Of a DNA stretch of 22,506 nt, positions 1-7,579 are shown piece by piece (within the stretch, counting starts at the first letter, position 1; every line of letters begins with the position of its first letter). A model generated the notes under the pieces. That model was not told the DNA's origin, made no database searches, and saw only the letters and a list, made by a program, of their open reading frames with translations. A program made the position numbers and the translations under genes. Source of the DNA: Merdivivens faecigallinarum. GTDB taxonomy: Bacteria > Bacteroidota > Bacteroidia > Bacteroidales > UBA932. The stretch covers positions 1-22,506 of the forward strand of contig JADILY010000003.1 in NCBI GenBank assembly GCA_017695055.1, in the 5' to 3' direction.

Positions 1-162
1 CTTCGTCTCAGGCATCATCAAATCAGGCAAGAGTGATAATATTCGACAATGCATCATTCATCCATTCATTTTGGTACTACAAGTATTATTACTTTGGAGC
101 GCGCTGCGTTTTGGGATTTTAAAGGAGCCATTTCCTGAAATATCTTCGAAGTAGCCAAATCA
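1..162. other. Left-edge segment with no assignable gene
   Basis: No gene can be assigned here. One plus-strand frame is open from base 2 to a TAG at 152-154 (50 codons) and encodes a hydrophobic stretch (CIIHPFILVLQVLLLW). It could be the tail of a membrane protein that begins outside the window, but 50 open codons can easily arise by chance. The minus strand has only a 21-codon ATG frame. The segment lies downstream of the eno terminator and is richer in A+T than the neighbouring genes. Confidence 0.2.
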
Positions 163-200
163 AAGAGAGGGCGGGTCAAAAGTCAGACTCGCCCTCTTTA
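163..200 (-). terminator. Rho-independent terminator of eno
   Basis: On the minus strand an 11-nt arm (complement of 186-196, GAGGGCGAGTC) pairs with GACCCGCCCTC (complement of 167-177). There is one A-C mismatch and an 8-nt loop. A T-rich tail follows (TCTTTGATTT). The hairpin starts about 20 nt after the eno stop codon, as expected for a factor-independent terminator. Confidence 0.8.
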
Positions 201-217
201 AAACTTCTTGGAAGCTG

Positions 218-1498
218 TTATTTTATCCTTTTGTACCCGTATACGGCCCTGTCGCCGAGTTCTTCTTCGATTCTGAGCAACTGGTTGTATTTGGCCATCC
301 TGTCCGAACGGCTGAGTGAGCCGGTCTTGATCTGGCCGCTGTTTGTGGCAACGGCTATGTCAGCTATGGTTGCATCCTCAGTTTCACCTGAACGGTGTGA
401 AGTAACTGTTGTATATCCGTGACGGTGGGCCATTTCAATTGCATCAAGAGTTTCGCTGAGCGAACCTATCTGATTGACCTTTATAAGGATTGAGTTAGCA
501 CATCCCATTGCAATGCCTTTTGACAGGAAATCCACGTTGGTTACGAACAGGTCATCACCTACTAGCTGGCACCTTGAACCTATCCTTTCTGTGAGAGTTT
601 TCCAACCTTCCCAGTCGTTTTCGCTCATACCGTCTTCGATAGAGTCGATAGGGTATTTGTTTATAAGGCTTTCAAGGTAGTCCACCTGTTCAGCCGAAGT
701 GCGTTTCTTGCCTTTTTCGCCTTCGAATATCGTATAATCGTAAATTCCGTCCTTGTAAAATTCGGAAGAAGCGCAGTCAAGCCCTATCATTACATCCTTG
801 CCAGGCTCGTAACCGGCAGCCTTGATCGCCGCAATAATCGATTCCAATGCGTCTTCAGTACCGTTAAGAGCTGGCGCAAAACCGCCTTCGTCCCCTACTG
901 CGGTGCTTAGGCCACGGTCATGGAGTACTTTTTTCAAAGCATGGAATACTTCCGCACCCATACGGAGCCCTTCCTTGAAACAAGGCGCGCCTACCGGGCG
1001 TATCATGAATTCCTGGAAAGCTATAGGGGCATCGCTGTGCGAGCCGCCGTTGATGATGTTCATCATTGGGACAGGGAGAACGTAAGTGTTCACACCGCCG
1101 ATATATCTGTAAAGCGGAATATTCAGATAATTAGCCGCAGCCTTTGCAACAGCAAGCGAAACTCCGAGTATGGCATTCGCCCCGAGATTAGATTTCGTCT
1201 TGGTACCGTCCAGAGCAATCATCTTCATATCGATAGCACGCTGTTCCAATACGGAGCATCCGCACAATGCAGGGGCGATTTTGTCATTCACATTGGCGAC
1301 TGCCTTCAGGACACCTTTGCCTCCGTAACGCTTTTTGTCACAGTCCCTCAATTCCAGAGCCTCGTGCTCGCCGGTCGACGCACCCGAAGGAACGGAAGCA
1401 CGTCCGAGAACCCCGTTTTCAAGTCTTACATCAACTTCCACTGTAGGATTTCCGCGTGAATCAAGTATTTCACGTGCAACGATTTCTTTAATCTTCAT
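218..1498 (-). CDS. eno: Enolase (phosphopyruvate hydratase)
   Basis: Enolase converts 2-phosphoglycerate to phosphoenolpyruvate in glycolysis, in the cytoplasm. The 426-residue product has the usual family length. Expected catalytic and Mg2+-binding residues are visible: E204 in GDEGGF, D241 in IGLDCASS, E288 in SIEDG, D315 in LVGDDLF and K340 in ILIKVNQIG. The substrate-loop motif SGASTGEHEALELRD and the C-terminal SHRSGETED are also present. The frame stays open 70 codons further upstream, but that part reads through the intergenic gap into the end of tamL and has no enolase similarity. I therefore start at the ATG at 1498, where the protein begins MKIKEIVAREILDSRGNP. No Shine-Dalgarno is seen; the leader is A+T-rich. 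The tamL stop lies 70 nt upstream on the same strand, and a strong terminator follows. Confidence 0.98.
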   Translation of the reverse strand: MKIKEIVAREILDSRGNPTVEVDVRLENGVLGRASVPSGASTGEHEALELRDCDKKRYGGKGVLKAVANVNDKIAPALCGCSVLEQRAIDMKMIALDGTKTKSNLGANAILGVSLAVAKAAANYLNIPLYRYIGGVNTYVLPVPMMNIINGGSHSDAPIAFQEFMIRPVGAPCFKEGLRMGAEVFHALKKVLHDRGLSTAVGDEGGFAPALNGTEDALESIIAAIKAAGYEPGKDVMIGLDCASSEFYKDGIYDYTIFEGEKGKKRTSAEQVDYLESLINKYPIDSIEDGMSENDWEGWKTLTERIGSRCQLVGDDLFVTNVDFLSKGIAMGCANSILIKVNQIGSLSETLDAIEMAHRHGYTTVTSHRSGETEDATIADIAVATNSGQIKTGSLSRSDRMAKYNQLLRIEEELGDRAVYGYKRIK

Positions 1499-1568
1499 AT
1501 AACTAAACTCAATAAATAAATTAAACTGCCTTAATAAAAACCGCGCCGACACTCTCAAAATCCGTGCC

Positions 1569-3812
1569 TTAGAACGGGTATCCGACACCGAAATGGATGG
1601 CAAAACCATTATGCCTGAACCATTCGTCCGGGCCGAGCCATCCCCTCCTTGCAGGTACGGCACCTGCTGCCAGCTCCTTGTCCGAGAGAGACTGCATCGA
1701 CGGGTCATGCAGCCTTATGCCCATATCGAGCCTCAGAAGGACGAAATCGAGGTCGAACCTTATACCGAGTCCCCAGTTCAGCGCCACGCTCCGGAAAAAG
1801 TCCCGTCCTCTCAGCACTCCGGGGTCGTCGGCCACGGAGGAACGCAGGTTCCATACATTGCCGGCATCCACGAACAGCGCACCGGCTATTTTCCAGAAAA
1901 TCCTGAACCTGTATTCGATATTGGCTTCCATTTTTATGTCTCCCGTCTGGTTAGGAATGACAAAATTGCTGTTCATGGCAGACATGCCGGGACCGACGGC
2001 CCTCGACTGCCAACCGCGCAGGCTGCTCGCCCCGCCAGCGTAGAACTGTTTTTCAAACGGCATCGCCGCCGAGTTGCCGTAAGAATAGCCTATGCCTCCG
2101 ATGGCCCTGACGGCGAGGGAATGCGTCCCCCTTTTGCCGAATACCCATGTCCTGACAAGCGAAAGCTCTGCCCTGGCAAACTGGGAATAAGGCGTGTTCC
2201 ATATCCTATGGCTGCCGTTTTCATCCACCGGCATGAGGGGATTGAAAAGGCTAAGCACGTTTCCGGCAAGGTCGAATTGCAGCCTTGTATAGAAATAAGT
2301 GTTTTTCGGATTTACGGAATTGTCGGTCGTATAGTAGACCGTGCCGCCCAGCCCCAAATCGAAGTGGTTCTGATAGGCGCTCTGCAAATACGGATTGTTG
2401 CTCAGGTCATCGTAAAAATCCTGGTCGAGGTTGAACAGGCGTATGATATTGAGCTGGATGGGCGACAAAGTGTAATAAAACCTGTTCCCCGAATTCCAGC
2501 TGTACCCGAATGAAGTGGATATGATGTTCCTCGTATATTCAGGCCTGCTCTGGTAGTTGTACGATATGTTCAGGTCCGTCCTCGGTATCGCTCCGTGGAA
2601 AAGCCTGTCGGGAAGGAAAAGGAATTTAGGAAAACTTATCCCGGCGGAAATACCGAGCTCGTTCGAGCGGATAGGGTCGTTGAACTTGAACTGGAAATTT
2701 CCCATAAAACTGAGGGTCAGCCACTCTCCTCCCCTGAAAATGTTCTTGTTGTAATATGAAAGCGAGGGCGATATGCCGAAAAGTCCGGAAGAATTGGTGG
2801 AGGCCTCGACATTCAGTTTCATTCCCTGGATTTTCGACTGCGTAAGGGAGATGTCGCAGTCGACCAGATTCCCGGGGGCCTCGGAGGTAGTTATATTCAC
2901 GCTTCCGAAGAGCCTCACGCCGGAAAAACGCGAATAGGTGTTGTTTATGACTTGTTCGTCATAGATGTCTCCAGGCTTAACAAGGTTCAGCCTTTTCAGG
3001 AGGTTTTCCCTGATTTTCATATCCTTGTCATATTTTATCCTGACATTTCCGATTGCATACCGGCGATGCTCTATGGAATCTGAAGGCTGCCCTCCCCGCG
3101 GATAATTCCTTATCTGTATTTCCAGCAAGGCGCTGTCCTTCACCGCGGTAGTGTCTGCTTCGAAAAATATGTAGTTTTTGGAAAAACCGTAGTAACCGTT
3201 CCGGCGGTATACCGTATTGAGCCTCTGGGACTCGCTTTCCAGCACGGATTCGATTAGATAGTCTCCCCTGCCGACAAGGGAATTGGCCGAATCGGCAAGC
3301 GCTATCGAGCGCATGAGCGAATCCCCGATGTCATAGCTTATGGACTTTATCGGGAACCTCTTGCCCGGATAGACCTCGTATTTCACTTTGGCCCTGCGTT
3401 TTTTGTATATCACCGTATCCTTGACAGAGGAGCCGTAATAACCAAGATACCGAAGATGGGATTCGATGTTCTCCTTGCTGCTCCCGACAAGCGACGGGTC
3501 GAACTGCACCGGCGCCACCCCTATCTTCTTGACGAACCTGTCCCAACCGTTCCCCTTGCCGTTGCTCCAGTTGTAAATGTTAAGGAAGGGGTTCCAGCCG
3601 AAAACGAAATACTTATTCGGGGCCTGTTTTATGTATTGCTCTATGTCGGAAACACTCACATCCCCCCTTTTGTCCTTGTCTCCCATTATTTCCACGACAT
3701 TCTTCTGCAACCGGTATGTACCTTCGGGCAATACTCTTGTGGTACTGCAAGATATGGCGAGCAGCAATGCCGGCAGAACGGCCATTATCCTATGGAGGCT
3801 TTTCATGTCCAT
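1569..3812 (-). CDS. tamL: TamL-type BamA/TamA-family outer-membrane assembly lipoprotein
   Basis: This is an Omp85-superfamily protein of 747 residues, probably the lipoprotein form of TamA found in Bacteroidota (TamL), which works with TamB in outer-membrane biogenesis. The N-terminus is a lipoprotein signal: a hydrophobic core (MAVLPALLLA) and lipobox AISC put the lipidated cysteine at about residue 22. POTRA-like sequence fills roughly residues 30-330. The C-terminal half is a D15/Omp85 barrel with aromatic-rich strands and the conserved region YAGGASSLRGW. The last residue is Phe, as is usual for barrel proteins. An alternative ATG lies two codons inside the chosen start. The gene diverges from the SpoU methyltransferase gene, an arrangement I recall from Bacteroidales genomes. 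The name rests on family knowledge; membership of the Omp85 superfamily is much surer than the exact subtype. Confidence 0.88.
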   Translation of the reverse strand: MDMKSLHRIMAVLPALLLAISCSTTRVLPEGTYRLQKNVVEIMGDKDKRGDVSVSDIEQYIKQAPNKYFVFGWNPFLNIYNWSNGKGNGWDRFVKKIGVAPVQFDPSLVGSSKENIESHLRYLGYYGSSVKDTVIYKKRRAKVKYEVYPGKRFPIKSISYDIGDSLMRSIALADSANSLVGRGDYLIESVLESESQRLNTVYRRNGYYGFSKNYIFFEADTTAVKDSALLEIQIRNYPRGGQPSDSIEHRRYAIGNVRIKYDKDMKIRENLLKRLNLVKPGDIYDEQVINNTYSRFSGVRLFGSVNITTSEAPGNLVDCDISLTQSKIQGMKLNVEASTNSSGLFGISPSLSYYNKNIFRGGEWLTLSFMGNFQFKFNDPIRSNELGISAGISFPKFLFLPDRLFHGAIPRTDLNISYNYQSRPEYTRNIISTSFGYSWNSGNRFYYTLSPIQLNIIRLFNLDQDFYDDLSNNPYLQSAYQNHFDLGLGGTVYYTTDNSVNPKNTYFYTRLQFDLAGNVLSLFNPLMPVDENGSHRIWNTPYSQFARAELSLVRTWVFGKRGTHSLAVRAIGGIGYSYGNSAAMPFEKQFYAGGASSLRGWQSRAVGPGMSAMNSNFVIPNQTGDIKMEANIEYRFRIFWKIAGALFVDAGNVWNLRSSVADDPGVLRGRDFFRSVALNWGLGIRFDLDFVLLRLDMGIRLHDPSMQSLSDKELAAGAVPARRGWLGPDEWFRHNGFAIHFGVGYPF

Positions 3813-3844
3813 GCGAATCCTTTAACCGAAAGTCACAAATTATG

Positions 3845-3852
3845 CAAAAATA
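3845..3852 (-). promoter_or_regulatory. Predicted -7 element of the tamL promoter
   Basis: The minus strand reads TATTTTTG, matching the Bacteroidota -7 consensus TAnnTTTG. Initiation about 7 nt downstream would leave a leader of roughly 25 nt before the tamL ATG at 3812. No good TTTG -33 box is seen at the usual distance, only a run of T. The element forms one arm of an inverted repeat with the -7 box of the divergent gene. Confidence 0.6.
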
Positions 3853-3855
3853 GCT

Positions 3856-3863
3856 TATTTTTG
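3856..3863 (+). promoter_or_regulatory. Predicted -7 element of the SpoU methyltransferase promoter
   Basis: The plus strand reads TATTTTTG (TAnnTTTG). It lies 23 nt before the ATG at 3887, giving a leader of only about 17 nt. It is separated by 3 nt from the oppositely oriented identical box of tamL. No clear -33 TTTG is seen upstream. Confidence 0.6.
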
Positions 3864-3886
3864 CAGATAATCCTAAAAAACCGGGT

Positions 3887-4663
3887 ATGCCGCTGACGAA
3901 AAACGAAATAAAATCCATACGTTCCCTGTCGCAGAAAAAGTTCCGCGATGAAACGGGGCTTTTCATCTGCGAAGGGGAAAAACTGGTAGCCGAAGCGCTT
4001 ACTTCCGGTTTCGGCATCGAAGCCGTTTACCGCGCTGATGAAATCGGGGAGGAAGCCATGTCCCGCATATCATGCCTGTCGTCCCCTTCTCCGGCCCTTG
4101 CCGTGGTGAGGATGCCCGAAGGGCGCGGCCGGATTGCCGCCCGGGAAGCGGCTGCCTCCATCCTGGATTCCGCAAGCGGTGTCGGAAACGGAAAGTCCGG
4201 AAATACTGTCCCGCTGTATCTCGGGCTCGACGGCATACGCGATCCAGGAAATGCCGGGACGATAATAAGGATAGCCGACTGGTTCGGGATAAATGCCGTA
4301 TTCGCCTCCGAAGGAAGCGTGGACATATTCAACCCCAAGGTAGTCCAGGCCACGATGGGTGCGATATTCAGGGTGAGGTTCGCATATACCGACCTCGCTT
4401 CGCTGTGCGGGATTCTCGGCAAAAACGGAATCCCGGTATTCGGTACCTTCCTCGACGGGGAGGACATATACAAGGCAGACCTAATGTCGGAGAGCCCGGA
4501 AATGATAGTGATGGGTTCGGAATCCGACGGGATTTCCCGGCAGACAGCCTCCAATATAGGCAGAAGGCTTTTCATCCCTCCTTTCGGAAACTGCGGAGGC
4601 GAGTCCCTCAATGTGGCGGCGGCGACCGCCATAACCTGCTCGGAATTCAGACGCAGGTACTGA
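3887..4663 (+). CDS. SpoU/TrmH-family tRNA/rRNA 2'-O-methyltransferase
   Basis: The product is a 258-residue RNA methyltransferase of the SPOUT (trefoil-knot) class, which transfers methyl from S-adenosylmethionine to a ribose 2'-OH. The three SpoU motifs are present. Motif I is LDGIRDPGNAGTIIRIAD (about residues 114-131, with N122 and R128). Motif II is IVMGSESDGIS (about 207-217). Motif III is SLNVAAATAIT (240-250). The N-terminal 90 residues fit the SpoU substrate-binding domain, with the typical opening KNEIKSIRSLSQKKFRDETG and the phrase LFICEGEKLVAEA. The RNA target cannot be read from sequence; RlmB/TrmH-like proteins of this size include both rRNA and tRNA enzymes. The gene diverges from tamL, and its last 17 nt overlap the 3' end of the GH13 gene on the other strand. 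Confidence 0.92.
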   Translation: MPLTKNEIKSIRSLSQKKFRDETGLFICEGEKLVAEALTSGFGIEAVYRADEIGEEAMSRISCLSSPSPALAVVRMPEGRGRIAAREAAASILDSASGVGNGKSGNTVPLYLGLDGIRDPGNAGTIIRIADWFGINAVFASEGSVDIFNPKVVQATMGAIFRVRFAYTDLASLCGILGKNGIPVFGTFLDGEDIYKADLMSESPEMIVMGSESDGISRQTASNIGRRLFIPPFGNCGGESLNVAAATAITCSEFRRRY

Positions 4664-6221
4664 AAACGGCTATCGCCCCGTCCCAGGCCACGACTTCCAT
4701 GTCGACAGGGTTTTCATGATTTAATCCGGGCGTTTCCCCTATCCCGAAATATTCGAAAGCGTGTTGCGGTATCCGGATGCGGAGCCTTGCGGGACAGTCG
4801 GAAAAATTGGCAGCGACCAGTCTCAGATCCCCCGGTGCGTACCTTAAAAACGCAAAATGCCTGTCGGGATTGAAATCGGGATTCTGCATGTTTGCATAAC
4901 ACAGATCGAAGACCTTCCCTTCCGAGAACGCCGGACTTCCGGAGGCCGCCGAAAGCAGGTGGCAGTAACGGGAATAGATGTATTTTTCGTTTTCCGACAA
5001 CTGTCCGGTCAGGGCCCGCCTCAAAGTCCCTACGCTCCAGAAATCGTATATCGTTGTCCGTCCGTCGGCACCGCTGAAACCTTCGGAATCCATTCCCCGT
5101 TCCCCGTATTCCTGTCCGGAATAAATCATGAAGGAAGCATCGTTGAAAAGCAGGGAAACATGCAGGGCCGCAAAAGCCTTTCCGGCGCTGCCGCAGAAAA
5201 AGTCGGATGCTATCCTCTGTTCGTCATGGTTTTCGAGAAAATTCAGCATGGCTGGCTGCAAATCCCCCAAGGCCTGCCAGTTGCGGGTGATTCCGGTGGC
5301 CGGGCCTCCCGAAACGGTTATGTGCCTCAAGGTATCGTAAAGTCCGGACTTGTCGTAAAGCAAGTCGAAACCGGCTTCGGAATACTCCCTGTACCTGGAC
5401 ATGTCGTAGACCTCGGCGATAAAGCAGACATTTCCGCCGAATTCTTCCTTAATCCTACGTATCATCCATGAAAAGAAGGCGGCAGGCACCATTTCCGCCA
5501 TGTCGCAACGGAAACCGTCCACGCCTTTCGAAGCCCAGAACCTTACGGCTTCCGCCATTTTGTCCCATGTCCCGGTATGCCTGGAGCAATAATTGAGCTT
5601 GATGGTGTCATACCAATCATTTTCAGAAGGATATGCACTGTAACAATCGTTTCCGGTTACTTTTGCCGGACATTCATGGTAATCTCTGTGGCCCGGAATG
5701 CCGCCGGGAAGATGCAGGCACTCTCCCGGGATGTACAGAAAATCGTTTTCCTCGCGGCATGCGACCGAACTGTCGTCGTTTTCGCCGAGAGGGATGGCGG
5801 AAGAACGGTATTCGCGGGCCACGTGATTGGGCACGAAATCCATTATCACCCTCAGCCCGGCATCGTGCGTGCGCTTAATCAACTGCTCAAACTCCGTCAT
5901 CCTGTTATCAGGATTATCAGCAAGATACGGAGCTATGTCGGAGTAGTCCCGTATGGCATAAGGAGAACCGGCAAGGCCCTTTACTACGGCAAATGAAGAC
6001 GACGGTTTGCCCGCAAAGGAAACCGTCGTCGCATGATCCAATACCCCTGTATACCAGATGTCGGTTATTTTCAGGTCGTCACGGAGGCAGTACAGGACTT
6101 CGGAAGTGATGTCCGAAAATTTCCCGCAACCGTTTTCCTCCAATGTCCCGCCGCGAATGCAGGCGGCGGAAATGTTTCCGAAATACCTCGGAAGCATCTG
6201 GTATATTATCCTTTTGCCCAT
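4647..6221 (-). CDS. GH13 alpha-amylase-family glycoside hydrolase, cytoplasmic
   Basis: This 524-residue enzyme acts on alpha-glucosidic bonds. The four GH13 regions are intact: I, DFVPNH (128-133); II, GFRCD with nucleophile D240; III, AEVY with acid/base E270; IV, FLENHD with D333 as transition-state stabiliser. A short beta-domain follows the barrel (about residues 440-524). There is no signal peptide or lipobox, so the protein should act in the cytoplasm, for example on glycogen or imported maltodextrin. It is therefore unlikely to be the outer-surface SusG type. The start at 6221 lies 30 nt after the phosphofructokinase stop on the same strand, which suggests one transcript. Exact specificity (amylase, glucosidase or transferase) cannot be told from the motifs. 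Confidence 0.9.
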   Translation of the reverse strand: MGKRIIYQMLPRYFGNISAACIRGGTLEENGCGKFSDITSEVLYCLRDDLKITDIWYTGVLDHATTVSFAGKPSSSFAVVKGLAGSPYAIRDYSDIAPYLADNPDNRMTEFEQLIKRTHDAGLRVIMDFVPNHVAREYRSSAIPLGENDDSSVACREENDFLYIPGECLHLPGGIPGHRDYHECPAKVTGNDCYSAYPSENDWYDTIKLNYCSRHTGTWDKMAEAVRFWASKGVDGFRCDMAEMVPAAFFSWMIRRIKEEFGGNVCFIAEVYDMSRYREYSEAGFDLLYDKSGLYDTLRHITVSGGPATGITRNWQALGDLQPAMLNFLENHDEQRIASDFFCGSAGKAFAALHVSLLFNDASFMIYSGQEYGERGMDSEGFSGADGRTTIYDFWSVGTLRRALTGQLSENEKYIYSRYCHLLSAASGSPAFSEGKVFDLCYANMQNPDFNPDRHFAFLRYAPGDLRLVAANFSDCPARLRIRIPQHAFEYFGIGETPGLNHENPVDMEVVAWDGAIAVFSTCV

Positions 6222-6251
6222 AGGTCGGTCCCACCGGTCTCCATTTTCCGG

Positions 6252-7487
6252 TTACCAGCAGAGTATTTTCCTGAAATCGTATTTTTCCGGTTCCGGAAGA
6301 TATTTGCGCGCGGCTTCATAGTCTTCATGGCCCAGATACTGGACAAGGTTGTCATAGAAATTCCTTGCCAGGCCTCCGTTTATGTCCACCTTGCGCGGCG
6401 GTATTTTGCCGGTAATGTCCTGCAAGTCTTTCAGGTACAGTGGGGAAACCTTGCCGGAAGCATCGACGTAGACCATGCAGCCGGTCTCTCCGCGATTGTA
6501 CAGTTCGAAGACACCCATCCCGAGCTGCGAGCAGTAAGTAAGGTCGTAAGCTACAGGGTCGTTGCACCTCACGTCGTAGCCTATCTCCACCGGGCGTGTC
6601 TTGACCTTTATGCCCATGTCTTTAAGCTCTTTTTCGAGGATATCGTTGAAAAGCACGGCCTTCGAGACCTTGCCGAGCTCCGGATGTCCGTGCTCGTCGT
6701 AGGAGAACCTTACGCCACGTGCTTCAAGTTCCTTGCTGTCAAGTTCATGGAAGACACCCTCGGAAATCATGACGGCACCGTAATCTATACCGAGAATCTT
6801 CCTCTTTATGATGGAAGATATGGAGAGGGCGATGATTTTCTCGACAGTTATTCCGGTCCTGTCGAACATTTCCGGTATGATAATCATCGGATAATGGCAG
6901 GAGGCCCCGATTCCGAGAGCAAGGTGCCCAGCCGAACGGCCCATCGCCGCAACGAGCATCCAGTTGCCGGACGTCCTCGCATCTTCATATATGGTGCGGG
7001 CTATGCGCGCTCCCTCGTCCTTGGCCGAATTGAAGCCGAAAGTCGGAGCATTGTCCGGCAGAGGCAGGTCGTTGTCTATCGTTTTGGGAACATGTATGTT
7101 GCGTATCGGATAACTGTGCCCTTCGAGGAATTTTGCCACCCTGTTGGCCGTGGAAGCCGTATCGTCCCCGCCTATCGTCACGAGCAGCCTTATGTTGTTG
7201 TCCCTGAACAATGAAAGGTTGAAATTGTTCTCGAAATCCTTGTCGGTAGGCTTGAAACGGCTCATTTGCAGATAAGAGCCTCCCCTGTTGAAATATCTGT
7301 CGGCTATCTTGAAATCGAGTTCTTCGAAAGAAGCCTTTTCGGAAAAGAGCCCGGAATACCCTCCGTGGAGTCCCAATACGCGGAATCCTTTGGATATGAA
7401 TGTCTTGGTAATACTTCCGATTACAGTGTTTATGCCGGGTGCAGGGCCTCCGCCGGCAAGAATGATTACAGAATCTTTCATTTTCAA
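6252..7487 (-). CDS. pfp: Phosphofructokinase with pyrophosphate-dependent (PFP-type) signature
   Basis: The product is a 411-residue PfkA-superfamily enzyme interconverting fructose 6-phosphate and fructose 1,6-bisphosphate. The donor-site motif is GGDDT (106-110), with Asp at 109 where ATP enzymes have Gly. The catalytic loop is PKTIDND (134-140), with Lys135 in place of the Gly of ATP enzymes (PGTIDND); D138 is the expected base. Both residues are the known hallmarks of PPi-dependent, reversible enzymes. The substrate motif MGRSAGHLAL (182-191) and PEMF are also present. Two ATGs two codons apart (7487, 7481) are possible starts. It is the first gene of a two-gene unit with the GH13 gene and diverges from ligA. 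PPi use is inferred from residues, not shown. Confidence 0.93.
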   Translation of the reverse strand: MKMKDSVIILAGGGPAPGINTVIGSITKTFISKGFRVLGLHGGYSGLFSEKASFEELDFKIADRYFNRGGSYLQMSRFKPTDKDFENNFNLSLFRDNNIRLLVTIGGDDTASTANRVAKFLEGHSYPIRNIHVPKTIDNDLPLPDNAPTFGFNSAKDEGARIARTIYEDARTSGNWMLVAAMGRSAGHLALGIGASCHYPMIIIPEMFDRTGITVEKIIALSISSIIKRKILGIDYGAVMISEGVFHELDSKELEARGVRFSYDEHGHPELGKVSKAVLFNDILEKELKDMGIKVKTRPVEIGYDVRCNDPVAYDLTYCSQLGMGVFELYNRGETGCMVYVDASGKVSPLYLKDLQDITGKIPPRKVDINGGLARNFYDNLVQYLGHEDYEAARKYLPEPEKYDFRKILCW

Positions 7488-7511
7488 TCTTGTTAAAATC
7501 CGTTAATACCG

Positions 7512-7519
7512 CAAAAATA
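7512..7519 (-). promoter_or_regulatory. Predicted -7 element of the pfp-GH13 promoter
   Basis: The minus strand reads TATTTTTG (TAnnTTTG), 24 nt before the pfp ATG at 7487. The sequence is identical to the boxes at the tamL/methyltransferase junction. No clear -33 TTTG is present. Confidence 0.6.
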
Positions 7520-7544
7520 ATAAGAAAGATGGAGATAAATTGAC

Positions 7545-7552
7545 TATTTTTG
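7545..7552 (+). promoter_or_regulatory. Predicted -7 element of the ligA operon promoter
   Basis: The plus strand reads TATTTTTG (TAnnTTTG), 27 nt before the first ligA ATG at 7580. A -33 TTTG is not evident. It is the only strong match upstream of ligA and probably drives the run of plus-strand genes down to ispG. Confidence 0.6.
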
Positions 7553-7579
7553 TAGTTTGTTTCGGTTTTTTACCGCGAT

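Noticed and set aside
1499..1708. 70-residue N-terminal extension of enolase
   Set aside because: It reads through the intergenic gap and the 3' end of tamL; the enolase family begins at the internal Met of MKIKEIVAREILDSRG.
6033..7214. Plus-strand frame of 393 codons opposite pfp/GH13
   Set aside because: It is a shadow of high-GC coding sequence on the other strand; the antisense product has no domain, and both minus-strand genes have intact catalytic motifs.
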